64,000 bases of DNA from Mesorhizobium sp. B2-1-8 (GTDB lineage Bacteria; Pseudomonadota; Alphaproteobacteria; Rhizobiales; Rhizobiaceae): the NCBI RefSeq assembly GCF_006442545.2, contig NZ_CP083952.1, positions 3,883,501 through 3,947,500 on the forward strand, read 5' to 3'. Positions within the stretch are counted from its first letter, which is position 1; every line of letters begins with the position of its first letter. A model generated the notes under the pieces. The model had not been told where the DNA came from, made no database searches, and saw only the letters and a list, made by a program, of their open reading frames with translations. This document shows, piece by piece, positions 27,407-35,798 of the stretch. Made by a program: the position numbers and the translations under genes.

Positions 27407-28810
27407 GTGTTCCTTTCGGTTTTCGACCTGTTCAAGATCGGCATCGGCCCCTCGAGCTCGCATACGATGGGGCCGATGACGGCTGCGCGGCGCTTCCTCG
27501 ACGAGGTCGCGGGCGACGACTGGCCGCGCCCCGCCGGCGCCAAGGTCGACCGCATCGGCGCCAGCCTGCATGGCTCGCTCGCCTATACCGGCATCGGCCA
27601 TGGCAGCGACCGTGCCGTGATTCTCGGCCTTGCCGGTCAGACGCCGCAAACGGTCGACCCTGACCAGGCCGACGGCATCATCAGCCGCATCACCGCCGAC
27701 AAGCTGGTTTCACCGCCCGGCCACCCATCCTACCATTTCGATCCGGCCACCGATCTGGTACTCGACCGCAAGACACCGCTCACCGGTCATGCCAATGGCA
27801 TGGCGTTTTATGCCTACGACGCCGTCGGCCGGTTGCTGCTCAAGCGCATCTACTATTCGATCGGCGGTGGCTTCGTGGTTTCGGAGGAAGAGCTGCAGCG
27901 GATGAAGGCCAAGGGCTCGGTCACGACCGAGGGCAAGAAAGTGCCGTATCCCTTCAAGAACGCGGTCGAGATGCTGAAGATGGCGGCCAGGAGCGGCCTG
28001 TCCATCGCCGACATGAAGCGCACCAACGAGGAGACGCAGATGTCGCGCGAGGCGCTCGACGCCGGTCTCGACGCTATCTGGGACGCGATGAAGGGCTGCA
28101 TCGACCGCGGCCTGTCGCAGGACGGCATCATGCCGGGCGGGCTGAAGGTGCGGCGACGTGCCAGACAGCTCCATGACAAGCTGCAGGAGCAGTGGCAGCA
28201 GAACCGGCCGAATCCGCTGCTAGCCAATGACTGGCTGTCGATCTATGCGATGGCCGTCAACGAGGAGAATGCGGCCGGCGGGCGTGTCGTCACCGCGCCG
28301 ACCAACGGTGCTGCCGGCACGCTGCCGGCAGTGCTGCGCTACTGGCTGCATTTCCATCCCGAGGCGGACCAGCCGAGCATTCGCGACTTCCTGCTGACGG
28401 CCGCGGCGGTCGGCGGCATCATCAAGTCCAATGCGTCGATCTCCGGCGCCGAAGTCGGCTGCCAGGGCGAGGTGGGCTCAGCCTCGGCGATGGCAGCCGC
28501 AGGCCTGTGCGCCGTCATGGGCGGCACGCCCGAACAGGTCGAGAATGCCGCCGAAATCGCGCTCGAACATCATCTCGGCATGACCTGCGATCCGGTCGGC
28601 GGGCTGGTCCAGGTGCCGTGCATCGAGCGCAACGCGCTGGGTGCCGTGAAGGCGGTGACGGCCGCCTCCCTGGCGATCAAAGGCGACGGCGTGCATTTCG
28701 TGCCGCTCGATGCCGCGATCGAGACCATGCGTCAGACCGGCCTCGATATGAACGAGAAGTACAAGGAAACCAGCCTTGGCGGGCTGGCGGTCAATGTCGT
28801 GGAGTGTTGA
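27407..28810 (+). CDS. sdaA: L-serine ammonia-lyase (single-chain, iron-sulfur)
   Basis: 467-aa enzyme that deaminates L-serine to pyruvate and ammonia using a [4Fe-4S] cluster. The N-terminal beta domain opens with [19 protein letters not shown]. The alpha domain has [33 protein letters not shown] (cluster cysteine region) and [18 protein letters not shown]. Length fits the E. coli SdaA type (about 455). The start is GTG 27407 with AGGAGA five bases before it; the open frame upstream lacks homology. Confidence 0.93.
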   Translation: MFLSVFDLFKIGIGPSSSHTMGPMTAARRFLDEVAGDDWPRPAGAKVDRIGASLHGSLAYTGIGHGSDRAVILGLAGQTPQTVDPDQADGIISRITADKLVSPPGHPSYHFDPATDLVLDRKTPLTGHANGMAFYAYDAVGRLLLKRIYYSIGGGFVVSEEELQRMKAKGSVTTEGKKVPYPFKNAVEMLKMAARSGLSIADMKRTNEETQMSREALDAGLDAIWDAMKGCIDRGLSQDGIMPGGLKVRRRARQLHDKLQEQWQQNRPNPLLANDWLSIYAMAVNEENAAGGRVVTAPTNGAAGTLPAVLRYWLHFHPEADQPSIRDFLLTAAAVGGIIKSNASISGAEVGCQGEVGSASAMAAAGLCAVMGGTPEQVENAAEIALEHHLGMTCDPVGGLVQVPCIERNALGAVKAVTAASLAIKGDGVHFVPLDAAIETMRQTGLDMNEKYKETSLGGLAVNVVEC

Positions 28811-28852
28811 GGGCTGGCCCAAGCCGGCACTGTGGAGAAGTCCGCCAGGCCG

Positions 28853-28880
28853 TTGACGTCTCGGCGCCCCGGACTAACCT
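28853..28880 (+). promoter_or_regulatory. Promoter of the DUF1489 gene, predicted to give a leaderless mRNA
   Basis: TTGACG (28853-28858), a 16-base spacer and TAACCT (28875-28880), only 6 bases before the ATG at 28887. Transcription would begin at or next to the A of ATG, and no ribosome-binding site is visible in front of the gene. Confidence 0.5.
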
Positions 28881-28886
28881 TGGTGC

Positions 28887-29324
28887 ATGGCTCTCAACCT
28901 CCTAAAGCTTTGCGTCGGCTGCGACAGTGTCGAGGATCTCGAAGAGTGGATCGCCTTCCGTCTTGAAGAGCGCCGCCGCGCCGACGAACCAGCCGAACAC
29001 TGGCACACCACCCGCATGGTGCCGACACGTGGCGACGAGGTCACCGATGGCGGCTCGCTCTACTGGGTGATCAAGGGCAGCGTGCAATGCCGGCAATTGA
29101 TCACGGAAATCCGGCCGTTCACCGATGACGACGGCATCGGCCGCTGCCATTTGATGCTCGACCCCGAGGTGGTGCGGACCGACTGGCAGCCGCGCCGCGC
29201 CTTCCAGGGCTGGCGTTATCTGAAGCCAGCGGACGCCCCGTCCGATCTCGGCAAGGGCAAAGCGGGATTGGTCGAGATGCCGCCGAAACTCAGGCGCGAG
29301 CTGGCCGATCTCGGCTTGCTCTAG
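28887..29324 (+). CDS. DUF1489 family protein
   Basis: 145-aa soluble protein. It shows the DUF1489 pattern: LNLLKLCVGCDSVEDLEEW at the start, then TRMVPTRGDEVTDGGSLYWVIKG near residue 45, and QPRRAFQGWRYL near 105. The family is widespread in alphaproteobacteria and its function is not known. No ribosome site precedes the ATG, and a promoter -10 lies only 6 bases away, which suggests leaderless translation. After it there are 273 bases without a gene. Confidence 0.8.
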   Translation: MALNLLKLCVGCDSVEDLEEWIAFRLEERRRADEPAEHWHTTRMVPTRGDEVTDGGSLYWVIKGSVQCRQLITEIRPFTDDDGIGRCHLMLDPEVVRTDWQPRRAFQGWRYLKPADAPSDLGKGKAGLVEMPPKLRRELADLGLL

Positions 29325-29597
29325 ACATTGAGCGGAAGGATTCCCTGTTTCTGCCCGGACCTTTCTGGCCCTCAATCTTGCCTGGCGCTGGACTTGCAAG
29401 CGACGCGACAACGCCACATCTTGAATCATGCGCGATGAACAACCGTCGAAATCGACACAGGCCGCGGCGTTGAAGACGCAGTTCGCATGATGGTCCTCTT
29501 CCAGCCCGGGTAAAGGCCATGATTCTGGCGCAGAAAAAGTGTTGAAGGACATCACGCGGCTGTCCAGGCGGACAGGATACCTGCGGGGCGATGGGAA
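29325..29597. other. Gene-free stretch between DUF1489 and the J-domain gene
   Basis: I see no supported gene in these 273 bases. A 20-codon frame at 29428-29490 has no ribosome site and no recognisable product. A small hairpin CTGTCC-AGGC-GGACAG lies at about 29560-29575, close before the next gene. Confidence 0.4.
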
Positions 29598-30299
29598 ATG
29601 TTAGGCGCGATTATCGTTGTGGTGGCGTTGTTGCTGGTGCTCCTGGGGGTAGCCACCGCCTTTCTCCGCGCGGATCCGGCGCAACTCGCAAGCGGGATGA
29701 GAACCTTGGGGCCGATCCTGCTGGCGCTGGTCGGCGGCGCCGTGCTCGTGGTCGGGCGTCAAGGCCTCGGCGGCATCATCCTGTTCGTGGCAATCGCCTG
29801 GTACGGCGCCACACTTACGCGCCGGCCAAATGCCACGCCAATTGCTGGAAAACGCTCAACCGTGCGGACAGCGGCACTCGAGATGGAACTCGATCATAAT
29901 ACCGGCGGCCTTGAAGGGCTGGTTCTGGCCGGCCGCCACGATGGCAAGATGCTTGGCTCGATGACCCTTGCGGAATTGCAGCATCTCTACCGCGAGCTCT
30001 CCGGCGATCCGGAGAGCCGGCAATTGCTAGAGACGTATCTTGACGGCAGATTTCCCGTCTGGCGCAAAAACGCTGAGACGAACGGTGGCGAAGGGCTGGG
30101 TATTGCGCCAGGTCCGGGCGCCATGACTAAGGAGGAGGCCTACAAGGTCCTTGGTCTTGAAGCGGGGGCCGCCGCGGCGGATGTCCGCAAGGCGCACCGC
30201 CGCCTGATGCAGCGCCTGCACCCCGATATCGGCGGCACGTCTTTCCTGGCGGCGCGGATTAACGAAGCCAAGGACGTCTTGCTCTCCAATCACAACTAG
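29598..30299 (+). CDS. Membrane-anchored J-domain protein
   Basis: 233-aa protein. Two or three N-terminal hydrophobic segments (AIIVVVALLLVLLGVATAFL, ILLALVGGAVLVVG, GIILFVAIAWYGATL) anchor it in the inner membrane. The C-terminal 55 residues form a J domain with AYKVLGLEAGAAAADVRKAHRRL and the essential H-P-D in RLHPDIGG. The layout (membrane, linker, C-terminal J) matches TIM14/DjlC-like J proteins that recruit DnaK to the membrane. Its client is unknown. It converges with the carboxypeptidase gene. Confidence 0.82.
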   Translation: MLGAIIVVVALLLVLLGVATAFLRADPAQLASGMRTLGPILLALVGGAVLVVGRQGLGGIILFVAIAWYGATLTRRPNATPIAGKRSTVRTAALEMELDHNTGGLEGLVLAGRHDGKMLGSMTLAELQHLYRELSGDPESRQLLETYLDGRFPVWRKNAETNGGEGLGIAPGPGAMTKEEAYKVLGLEAGAAAADVRKAHRRLMQRLHPDIGGTSFLAARINEAKDVLLSNHN

Positions 30300-30346
30300 T
30301 CTCCTTCGACGCAAAATTTTTCCGGGAGATATCCTTCCACGCCATC

Positions 30347-31768
30347 CTATTGCTGGACGGCGTAGCACTCGATTTTCTTCTTCTTCAAAGCGGTGCAGGC
30401 CTTCCAGGCGGCGTCCTTCGACCCAAAGCCGCCGAAACGTGCGCGGTAGTAGGTGACGCCGTCCTTGTCGAAAGCGACGGTGAAGCCGGAAGCATCGGCC
30501 AGCACCTTGGGAGCCTGCTTGGTGGTCTTGTCGAGGAGAGCCTGGGCCTCGGACTGCTTGGGCGAGGAGGCAACCTGGATGGCCCAGCCCGACGGAACCG
30601 ACGCGGTGCTGACCGGATCAACGGCCGGGGTGGGTTCGGCATAGGCGGCCACGACCTGTGCAGTGGCGACCTTGGGAGCGGAGACGATGACCGTCTTCAC
30701 CTTCGTTGCCGGGACAACCAGCTTGGGCGCCTCCGCCTCGGCTGTATCCTCGTCCTCGCTGTCGCCCTGGGCAACGGTCGCGTCGTCAGTGACGGCCGTA
30801 TCGGCTTCCGCCATGGCCACCGGCTTTTCGTCCGGGGTCGGCGCGTCATGCTTGGGCAGGAGAACCTTAGCCAACGCGCTGACGGGATTGCTGTCCGCCT
30901 TGGCGATCAGATCGCCGCCACCGCGGGTCGAAGCCCTCGGCAAATAGGTGTTGATCAGGCCTGCCATCTGGTTGTCGCGGCTGCCGCCCGACGTGCCGCC
31001 CATGACGACGGCGACAAGGCGGCGGTTGCCGTCATTGACGGACGAGACAAGATTGAAGCCGGAGGCGCGGGTATAGCCGGTCTTGATGCCGTCGACGCCC
31101 TTGATGCGCCCGAGCAGGCGGTTGTGGCCATTGATGCGCTGGCGACCGTAGAGAAAGGATCGCTGCGCGAAATAGCCGTAGTACTGGGGAAAATGCTCCC
31201 TGAGCGCGATGCCGAGCGTGGCCATGTCGCGCGCCGTGGTGAACTGCCCCGGGTCGGGCAGGCCGTTGGCGTTACGGAAGACGGTGCCGTTCATGCCGAG
31301 CTGCCGCGCCTTGGCCGTCATCATGCGGGCGAAATTGGTTTCGTTGCCGCCGAGCATTTCGCCGAGCGCGGTCGCCGAGTCGTTGGCCGACTTGGTGACT
31401 ATCGACAGGATCGCGGTCTCTACCGCGACCGATCCGCCCGGCTTCACGCCGAGTTTGGTCGGCGCCTCGGCGGATGCATGAGCCGAAAACACGACTGGCG
31501 TGTTTCTGCTGATCTTGCCCTTCGCCATCGCTTCGAAGGTCAGATAGAGCGTCATCATCTTGGTCAGCGAGGCAGGATAGCGCCGGCCATCGGCATTGGC
31601 CGAGTAGAGCACCTTGCCGGTCTTGGCGTCGACGACGATGGCTGCCGACTTTGCCGCGAGCGACGATGCGGCACCCGCGACGACGAATGTCATCGCCATG
31701 GCGAGGATCATGATCGTTTTGAGAGGGGACGCGGATTTGGAAACGATGCCCGACAACGCCTGACGCAC
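30347..31768 (-). CDS. D-alanyl-D-alanine carboxypeptidase (PBP5/6-like) with SPOR domain
   Basis: 473-aa periplasmic peptidoglycan enzyme of the S11 family, trimming the terminal D-Ala of stem peptides. After a signal peptide (ILAMAMTFVVAGAASSLAA) come the active-site SxxK (SLTK, S67-K70), SAN-type KSANDSATALG and KTGYTRASGF. A linker rich in acidic residues follows, and the C-terminal SPOR domain (GWAIQVASSPKQSEA to CYAVQQ) binds denuded septal peptidoglycan. GTG 31768 is chosen because AAAGGAA lies 8 bases before it; an upstream GTG at 31825 would add 19 residues. Confidence 0.9.
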   Translation of the reverse strand: MRQALSGIVSKSASPLKTIMILAMAMTFVVAGAASSLAAKSAAIVVDAKTGKVLYSANADGRRYPASLTKMMTLYLTFEAMAKGKISRNTPVVFSAHASAEAPTKLGVKPGGSVAVETAILSIVTKSANDSATALGEMLGGNETNFARMMTAKARQLGMNGTVFRNANGLPDPGQFTTARDMATLGIALREHFPQYYGYFAQRSFLYGRQRINGHNRLLGRIKGVDGIKTGYTRASGFNLVSSVNDGNRRLVAVVMGGTSGGSRDNQMAGLINTYLPRASTRGGGDLIAKADSNPVSALAKVLLPKHDAPTPDEKPVAMAEADTAVTDDATVAQGDSEDEDTAEAEAPKLVVPATKVKTVIVSAPKVATAQVVAAYAEPTPAVDPVSTASVPSGWAIQVASSPKQSEAQALLDKTTKQAPKVLADASGFTVAFDKDGVTYYRARFGGFGSKDAAWKACTALKKKKIECYAVQQ

Positions 31769-31849
31769 TGGTAGTTCCTTTGAATTTCTCGTTGCGCTGG
31801 AGGCGGCAAAGGGATCCTGCCTCACTTTCGGCCAAGCTAACGGGGCAGC

Positions 31850-31872
31850 GTTACCAATCCGTTTATGGTAAC
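31850..31872. promoter_or_regulatory. Inverted repeat upstream of the carboxypeptidase gene
   Basis: GTTACCA (31850-31856) and TGGTAAC (31866-31872) are a perfect 7-bp inverted repeat with a 9-base spacer, 82 bases upstream of the chosen GTG. It could be an operator for an unidentified dimeric regulator; there is no stronger evidence. Confidence 0.35.
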
Positions 31873-31964
31873 CGCCGCGTTCACCATTTTCCGGTGGTTT
31901 GAGCCTTCCTTTATTCGAATTTTAGCCATTGGCGTTCGGGTAGTGCCTCCATGCGGGCGAAATG

Positions 31965-31993
31965 TTGACTTTTTGTGCATCGCACAATATGTT
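31965..31993 (+). promoter_or_regulatory. Promoter of the phasin gene
   Basis: TTGACT (31965-31970), a 17-base spacer and TATGTT (31988-31993). The expected start near 32000 leaves a leader of about 65 bases. Both operator-like palindromes overlap this promoter, one in the spacer and one at the start site. Confidence 0.7.
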
Positions 31994-32006
31994 ACGTGCG
32001 TTGCAC
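31973..32006. promoter_or_regulatory. Two PhaR-like operators (TGC-N3-GCA) over the phasin promoter
   Basis: Site 1 is the perfect palindrome TTGTGC-ATC-GCACAA (31973-31987). Site 2 is GTGC-GTT-GCAC (31996-32006). Centres are 21 bases apart, two helical turns. PhaR repressors of alphaproteobacteria bind TGC/GCA-rich palindromes upstream of phasin genes, and PHB releases them. Binding here is inferred from sequence and gene context. Confidence 0.65.
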
Positions 32007-32065
32007 AAAACGCCGCCCGGCTAGGGCGCGTCCTATGAACAGGCAACCGTCAAGGGAATCAGGAA

Positions 32066-32395
32066 ATGACCCAGACCTACGAAGATTTCAGCAAATACGG
32101 CAAAGAGTTTGCCGACACCGGACTGAAGAGCTTCGCTTCGCTGTCCAAGGGCGCGCAGGCGATCGCCACCGAGGCCGGCGAATACACCAAGAAGAGCTTC
32201 GAAGCCGGTAGCGCCGCGTTCGAGAAGCTGTTCTCGGCCAAGTCGCTGGACAAGGCGATCGAGATTCAATCCGACTATGCCAAACAGTCCTACGAGGCGT
32301 TCGTCGCCGAGGCCACCAAGATTGGCGACCTCTATGCCGAACTCGCCAAGGAAGCCTACAAGCCGTTCGAATCGATCGTTGCCAAGGCGAAGTAA
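32066..32395 (+). CDS. Phasin family protein
   Basis: 109-aa amphipathic helical protein without cysteines. Phasin-type patterns are seen: SKGAQAIATEAGEYTKKSFEAG and SLDKAIEIQSDYAKQSYEAF, in the Phasin_2 style that coats polyhydroxybutyrate granules and limits their size. GGAAATG-type spacing precedes the ATG. The promoter carries two TGC-N3-GCA palindromes as expected for control by the PHB-sensing repressor PhaR, and a strong terminator follows, so it is a single-gene unit. PHB synthesis genes are not in the window. Confidence 0.88.
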   Translation: MTQTYEDFSKYGKEFADTGLKSFASLSKGAQAIATEAGEYTKKSFEAGSAAFEKLFSAKSLDKAIEIQSDYAKQSYEAFVAEATKIGDLYAELAKEAYKPFESIVAKAK

Positions 32396-32459
32396 TTTTT
32401 GCTCGGGCGGATGATTTCGCCCTGAGAATTCCAGATCCGGCCCTTTGGGCGTGGGAAGG

Positions 32460-32492
32460 AAACCCGGTCGTGGAAACGCGGCCGGGTTTTTT
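32460..32492 (+). terminator. Intrinsic terminator of the phasin gene
   Basis: AAACCCGG (32460-32467) and CCGGGTTT (32482-32489) form an 8-bp stem with a 14-base loop, and the T-run extends TTTTTT to 32492. It is about 65 bases after the phasin stop. Confidence 0.85.
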
Positions 32493-32630
32493 CATGCCAA
32501 CGCTTCACGATCGCGAAAATCCGCCAAGTTGGTCACCTAGCCATATTGTCAGCTAACCAGAAGGGCTTAAAATCGTCCATCGAACACCTACATGTGAAAC
32601 TCGCATGAGGATTCGAAGAGGCAGGACTAC

Positions 32631-32999
32631 GTGACGATCGGTTTGACTGCCACGAGACGAGTGGCGCGGATGCAAAATGGCGGCGGCGACGGCAATGAGG
32701 CCGGCCGCGGGACGGCCGTTATCACGCGCACCAAAACCAAGACCAAGAAGCCCAGCCTTTACCGGGTCCTCATCCTCAACGACGACTACACTCCGATGGA
32801 GTTCGTGGTTCACGTGCTGGAGCGTTTTTTCCAGAAGGACCGCGAAGCTGCCACACGCATCATGCTTCATGTTCACAATCATGGAGTGGGCGAGTGCGGG
32901 GTCTATACATTCGAGGTGGCCGAGACCAAAGTGTCCCAGGTCATGGATTTCGCCCGACAGAATCAGCATCCGCTGCAATGCGTGATGGAGAAGAAGTGA
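32631..32999 (+). CDS. clpS: ATP-dependent Clp protease adaptor ClpS
   Basis: 122-aa adaptor that binds N-degron substrates and delivers them to ClpAP. The fold signature [21 protein letters not shown] near residue 44 holds the N-degron pocket residues, followed by [19 protein letters not shown]. The N-terminal 38 residues are a variable extension. GTG 32631 with AGGACTAC before it is taken as start; ATG 32670 would give 109 residues. It precedes clpA by 6 bases in one operon. Confidence 0.93.
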
Positions 33000-33005
33000 G
33001 GTAAC

Positions 33006-35474
33006 ATGCCGGCTTTCTCCCAAGGCCTGGAAAAGGCGCTTCATCAAGCGCTGACGCTCGCCAACGAGCGGCACCATGAATATGCAACCCTTGAACACCT
33101 GCTGCTCGCGCTGATCGACGACACCGAGGCGGCCGCTGTCATGCGCGCCTGCAACGTCGACCTCGACGAGCTGAAGCATACTGTTCTGACCTACATCGAT
33201 ACCGAGCTCGACAATCTGGTCACCGGCTACGATGAGGATTCCAAACCGACGGCCGGTTTCCAGCGCGTCATCCAGCGCGCGGTGATCCATGTGCAGTCGT
33301 CTGGCCGCGAGGAAGTGTCGGGTGCCAACGTGCTCGTCGCCATCTTCGCCGAGCGCGAAAGCCATGCCGCTTATTTCCTGCAGGAACAGCAGATGACCCG
33401 CTACGACGCGGTCAACTACATCTCGCATGGCATCGCCAAGCGTCCGGGCGCGTCCGAGAGCCGCACCCCGCGCGGCGCCGATGACGAGCAGGGCGGCCAG
33501 AACGGCGCCGAGCCGCAGGAAGAAGGCGGTAAGAAGAAGCAGCAGCAGGACGCGCTGACCGCCTATTGCGTCAACCTCAACAACAAGGCCAAGGCCGGCA
33601 AGATCGATCCGCTGATCGGCCGCGAGAGCGAGATCAACCGCACCATCCAGGTGCTGTGCCGTCGCTCCAAGAACAACCCGCTCTATGTCGGTGACCCTGG
33701 CGTCGGCAAGACGGCGATCGCCGAAGGCCTGGCCAAGCGCATCGTCGAGGGCGACGTGCCCGAGGTGCTGCACAATGCCACCATCTTCGCGCTCGACATG
33801 GGCACGCTTTTGGCCGGCACGCGCTACCGCGGCGATTTCGAGGAGCGGCTGAAACAAGTCGTCAAGGAGCTCGAGGACTATCCGGGCGCAGTGCTGTTCA
33901 TCGACGAGATCCACACCGTGATCGGCGCCGGCGCGACTTCGGGCGGCGCGATGGATGCGTCGAACCTGTTGAAGCCGGCGCTGTCGTCGGGTGCGATCCG
34001 CTGCATTGGTTCGACCACCTACAAGGAATTCCGTCAGTTCTTCGAGAAGGACCGCGCGCTCGTGCGGCGCTTCCAGAAGATCGACGTCAACGAGCCGACC
34101 GTCGAGGATGCCATCGAGATCATGAAGGGCCTGAAGCCCTATTATGAAGAATTCCACAAGGTGAAGTTCACCAACGAGGCAATCAAGGCCTCGGTGGAGC
34201 TGTCGGCGCGCTACATCAACGACCGCAAGCTGCCGGACAAGGCGATCGACGTGATCGACGAGACCGGCGCCTCGCAGATGCTGGTGCCTGAAGCCAAGCG
34301 CAAGAAGACGATCGGCATCAAGGAAATCGAAGCGACGATCGCCACCATGGCGCGCATCCCGCCGAAGACGGTCTCGGCCGATGACGAGAAGGTGCTGCAG
34401 GGCCTGGACATCGAGCTCAAGCGCGTCGTCTACGGTCAGGACACCGCCATCACCGCGCTGACCTCGGCGATCAAGCTGGCGCGAGCCGGCCTGCGCGAAC
34501 CGGAGAAGCCGATCGGCTCCTACCTGTTCTCAGGTCCGACCGGCGTCGGCAAGACCGAAGTCGCCAAGCAACTGGCCGCCTCGCTCGGCGTCGAACTGAT
34601 CCGTTTCGACATGTCGGAATATATGGAACGCCACACCGTCTCGCGGTTGATCGGCGCCCCTCCCGGCTATGTCGGCTTCGACCAGGGCGGCCTTTTGACC
34701 GACGGTGTCGACCAGCATCCGCACTGCGTGCTGCTGCTCGACGAGGTCGAGAAGGCACATCCGGACCTGTTCAACATCCTGTTGCAGGTGATGGACCACG
34801 GCAAGCTGACCGACCACAACGGCAAGCAGATCGACTTCCGCAACGTCATCCTGATCATGACCACCAATGCGGGCGCATCCGATGCGCAGCGCGCGGCGAT
34901 CGGTTTCGGTTCGACCAAGCGCGAAGGCGACGATGTCGAGGCGATCAACCGGCTGTTCACGCCGGAATTCCGCAACCGTCTCGATGCGATCATTCCGTTC
35001 GGCTCGCTGCCGGTGCCGGTCATCCATCAGGTGGTGCAGAAGTTCGTCATGCAACTGGAAGCCCAGCTTTCCGAGCGTGGCGTTACCTTCGACCTGTCGC
35101 CCGACGCGATCGCCTGGCTCGCCGACAAGGGCTATGACGAACGCATGGGCGCGCGTCCGCTCGGCCGCGTCATCCAGGAGCACATCAAGAAGCCGCTGGC
35201 CGACGAAGTGCTGTTCGGCAAGCTCAAGAAGGGCGGCACGGTGCGCGTCACCGTCGAGAAGAAGGAAACCGGCGAGACCGGCCTCAAGCTCGAATCGCTC
35301 GCCGACGAGGCGCCGGTGAAGCCGAAGAAGGAAGAGCCGGAAGACGCGCCGAAGCCACCCAAGGCCGTGGCCAGGAAGCCCGCGGCAAAGAAGGTCGTTG
35401 CGCAGAAGCCCGAGCCCAAGGGCAAGGACGGCGGTAAGCGCAGCCTCGTACCGCAACTGCCCAGAAAGGGCTGA
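33006..35474 (+). CDS. clpA: ATP-dependent Clp protease ATP-binding subunit ClpA
   Basis: 822-aa two-ring AAA+ unfoldase that feeds ClpP. The N domain ([21 protein letters not shown]) binds ClpS. The first AAA module has Walker [15 protein letters not shown] near residue 232 and FIDEIHTV; the second has [14 protein letters not shown] near 513 and [12 protein letters not shown]. The protein is about 60 residues longer than E. coli ClpA because of a C-terminal Lys/Pro/Ala-rich tail (from about 767, with [18 protein letters not shown]). The gene ends 20 bases before its terminator. Confidence 0.95.
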   Translation: MPAFSQGLEKALHQALTLANERHHEYATLEHLLLALIDDTEAAAVMRACNVDLDELKHTVLTYIDTELDNLVTGYDEDSKPTAGFQRVIQRAVIHVQSSGREEVSGANVLVAIFAERESHAAYFLQEQQMTRYDAVNYISHGIAKRPGASESRTPRGADDEQGGQNGAEPQEEGGKKKQQQDALTAYCVNLNNKAKAGKIDPLIGRESEINRTIQVLCRRSKNNPLYVGDPGVGKTAIAEGLAKRIVEGDVPEVLHNATIFALDMGTLLAGTRYRGDFEERLKQVVKELEDYPGAVLFIDEIHTVIGAGATSGGAMDASNLLKPALSSGAIRCIGSTTYKEFRQFFEKDRALVRRFQKIDVNEPTVEDAIEIMKGLKPYYEEFHKVKFTNEAIKASVELSARYINDRKLPDKAIDVIDETGASQMLVPEAKRKKTIGIKEIEATIATMARIPPKTVSADDEKVLQGLDIELKRVVYGQDTAITALTSAIKLARAGLREPEKPIGSYLFSGPTGVGKTEVAKQLAASLGVELIRFDMSEYMERHTVSRLIGAPPGYVGFDQGGLLTDGVDQHPHCVLLLDEVEKAHPDLFNILLQVMDHGKLTDHNGKQIDFRNVILIMTTNAGASDAQRAAIGFGSTKREGDDVEAINRLFTPEFRNRLDAIIPFGSLPVPVIHQVVQKFVMQLEAQLSERGVTFDLSPDAIAWLADKGYDERMGARPLGRVIQEHIKKPLADEVLFGKLKKGGTVRVTVEKKETGETGLKLESLADEAPVKPKKEEPEDAPKPPKAVARKPAAKKVVAQKPEPKGKDGGKRSLVPQLPRKG

Positions 35475-35494
35475 GCCTGACAAAAAGTCGAAAA

Positions 35495-35566
35495 GAGCCC
35501 CGGAAATGAACTGACCCCCGAAAGTTGGACACAACTTCGGGGGTCAGTTCAAAACGGGGCTTTTTT
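35495..35566 (+). terminator. clpA terminator with an expanded loop
   Basis: AGCCCCG (35496-35502) pairs with CGGGGCT (35555-35561), followed by the T-run to 35566. Instead of a short loop, the stem is separated by a 52-base segment that is itself a palindrome. The terminator would therefore fold as one long stacked hairpin. Confidence 0.75.
35507..35551. repeat. 45-bp palindrome resembling joined IS3-type ends
   Basis: The element starts TGAACTGACCCCCGAAAGTT and ends as the inverse of TGAACTGACCCCCGAAGTTG; its two arms nearly meet in the centre. From memory, the TGAACTGACCCCC...GTTGGACA sequence resembles terminal inverted repeats of some IS3-family elements. It contains no gene. It lies inside the clpA terminator loop and 38 bases before a gene remnant. 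Confidence 0.45.
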
Positions 35567-35588
35567 CATGGAATAATGGGGGTGACGC

Positions 35589-35798
35589 ATGGCCGGTGAT
35601 CCCGTGCCTTTGCCTGTACGCCTGTGGCAGGAAGAGGTGCACCGGCCTGGCGTGTATGATTTGGAAGTCGATACGTCACGCCTGGATCCGGGGCAATGCG
35701 CGGATGCGATCCGCCAGCGGCTTCTGACGGGAATGATGCCGCCGACGGCATTTCAGAGGCTTTCGGATCCGTCCTTTTCCGAGCTCCGGCCTTCCTGA
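35589..35798 (+). pseudogene. C-terminal remnant of a chloramphenicol-phosphotransferase-like / AAA kinase-type protein
   Basis: 69-aa frame (MAGDPVPLPVRLWQEE, then VHRPGVYDLEVDTS and a C-A-D-A-I helix, PPTAFQRL). The block YDLEVDTSRLDPGQCADAI strongly recalls the C-terminus of chloramphenicol phosphotransferase-like P-loop kinases. The N-terminal P-loop domain is absent, so it is probably a leftover of a longer gene whose front was lost next to the IS-end-like palindrome. Its 3' end overlaps the PAP2 gene by 46 bases. The family call is from memory and is uncertain. Confidence 0.45.

Noticed and set aside
29428..29490. 20-codon frame in the 273-base gap before the J-domain gene
   Set aside because: No ribosome site, no composition signal and no recognisable product.
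32553..34157. 534-codon minus-strand frame opposite clpS and clpA
   Set aside because: clpS and clpA are certain; the frame has no homology features.
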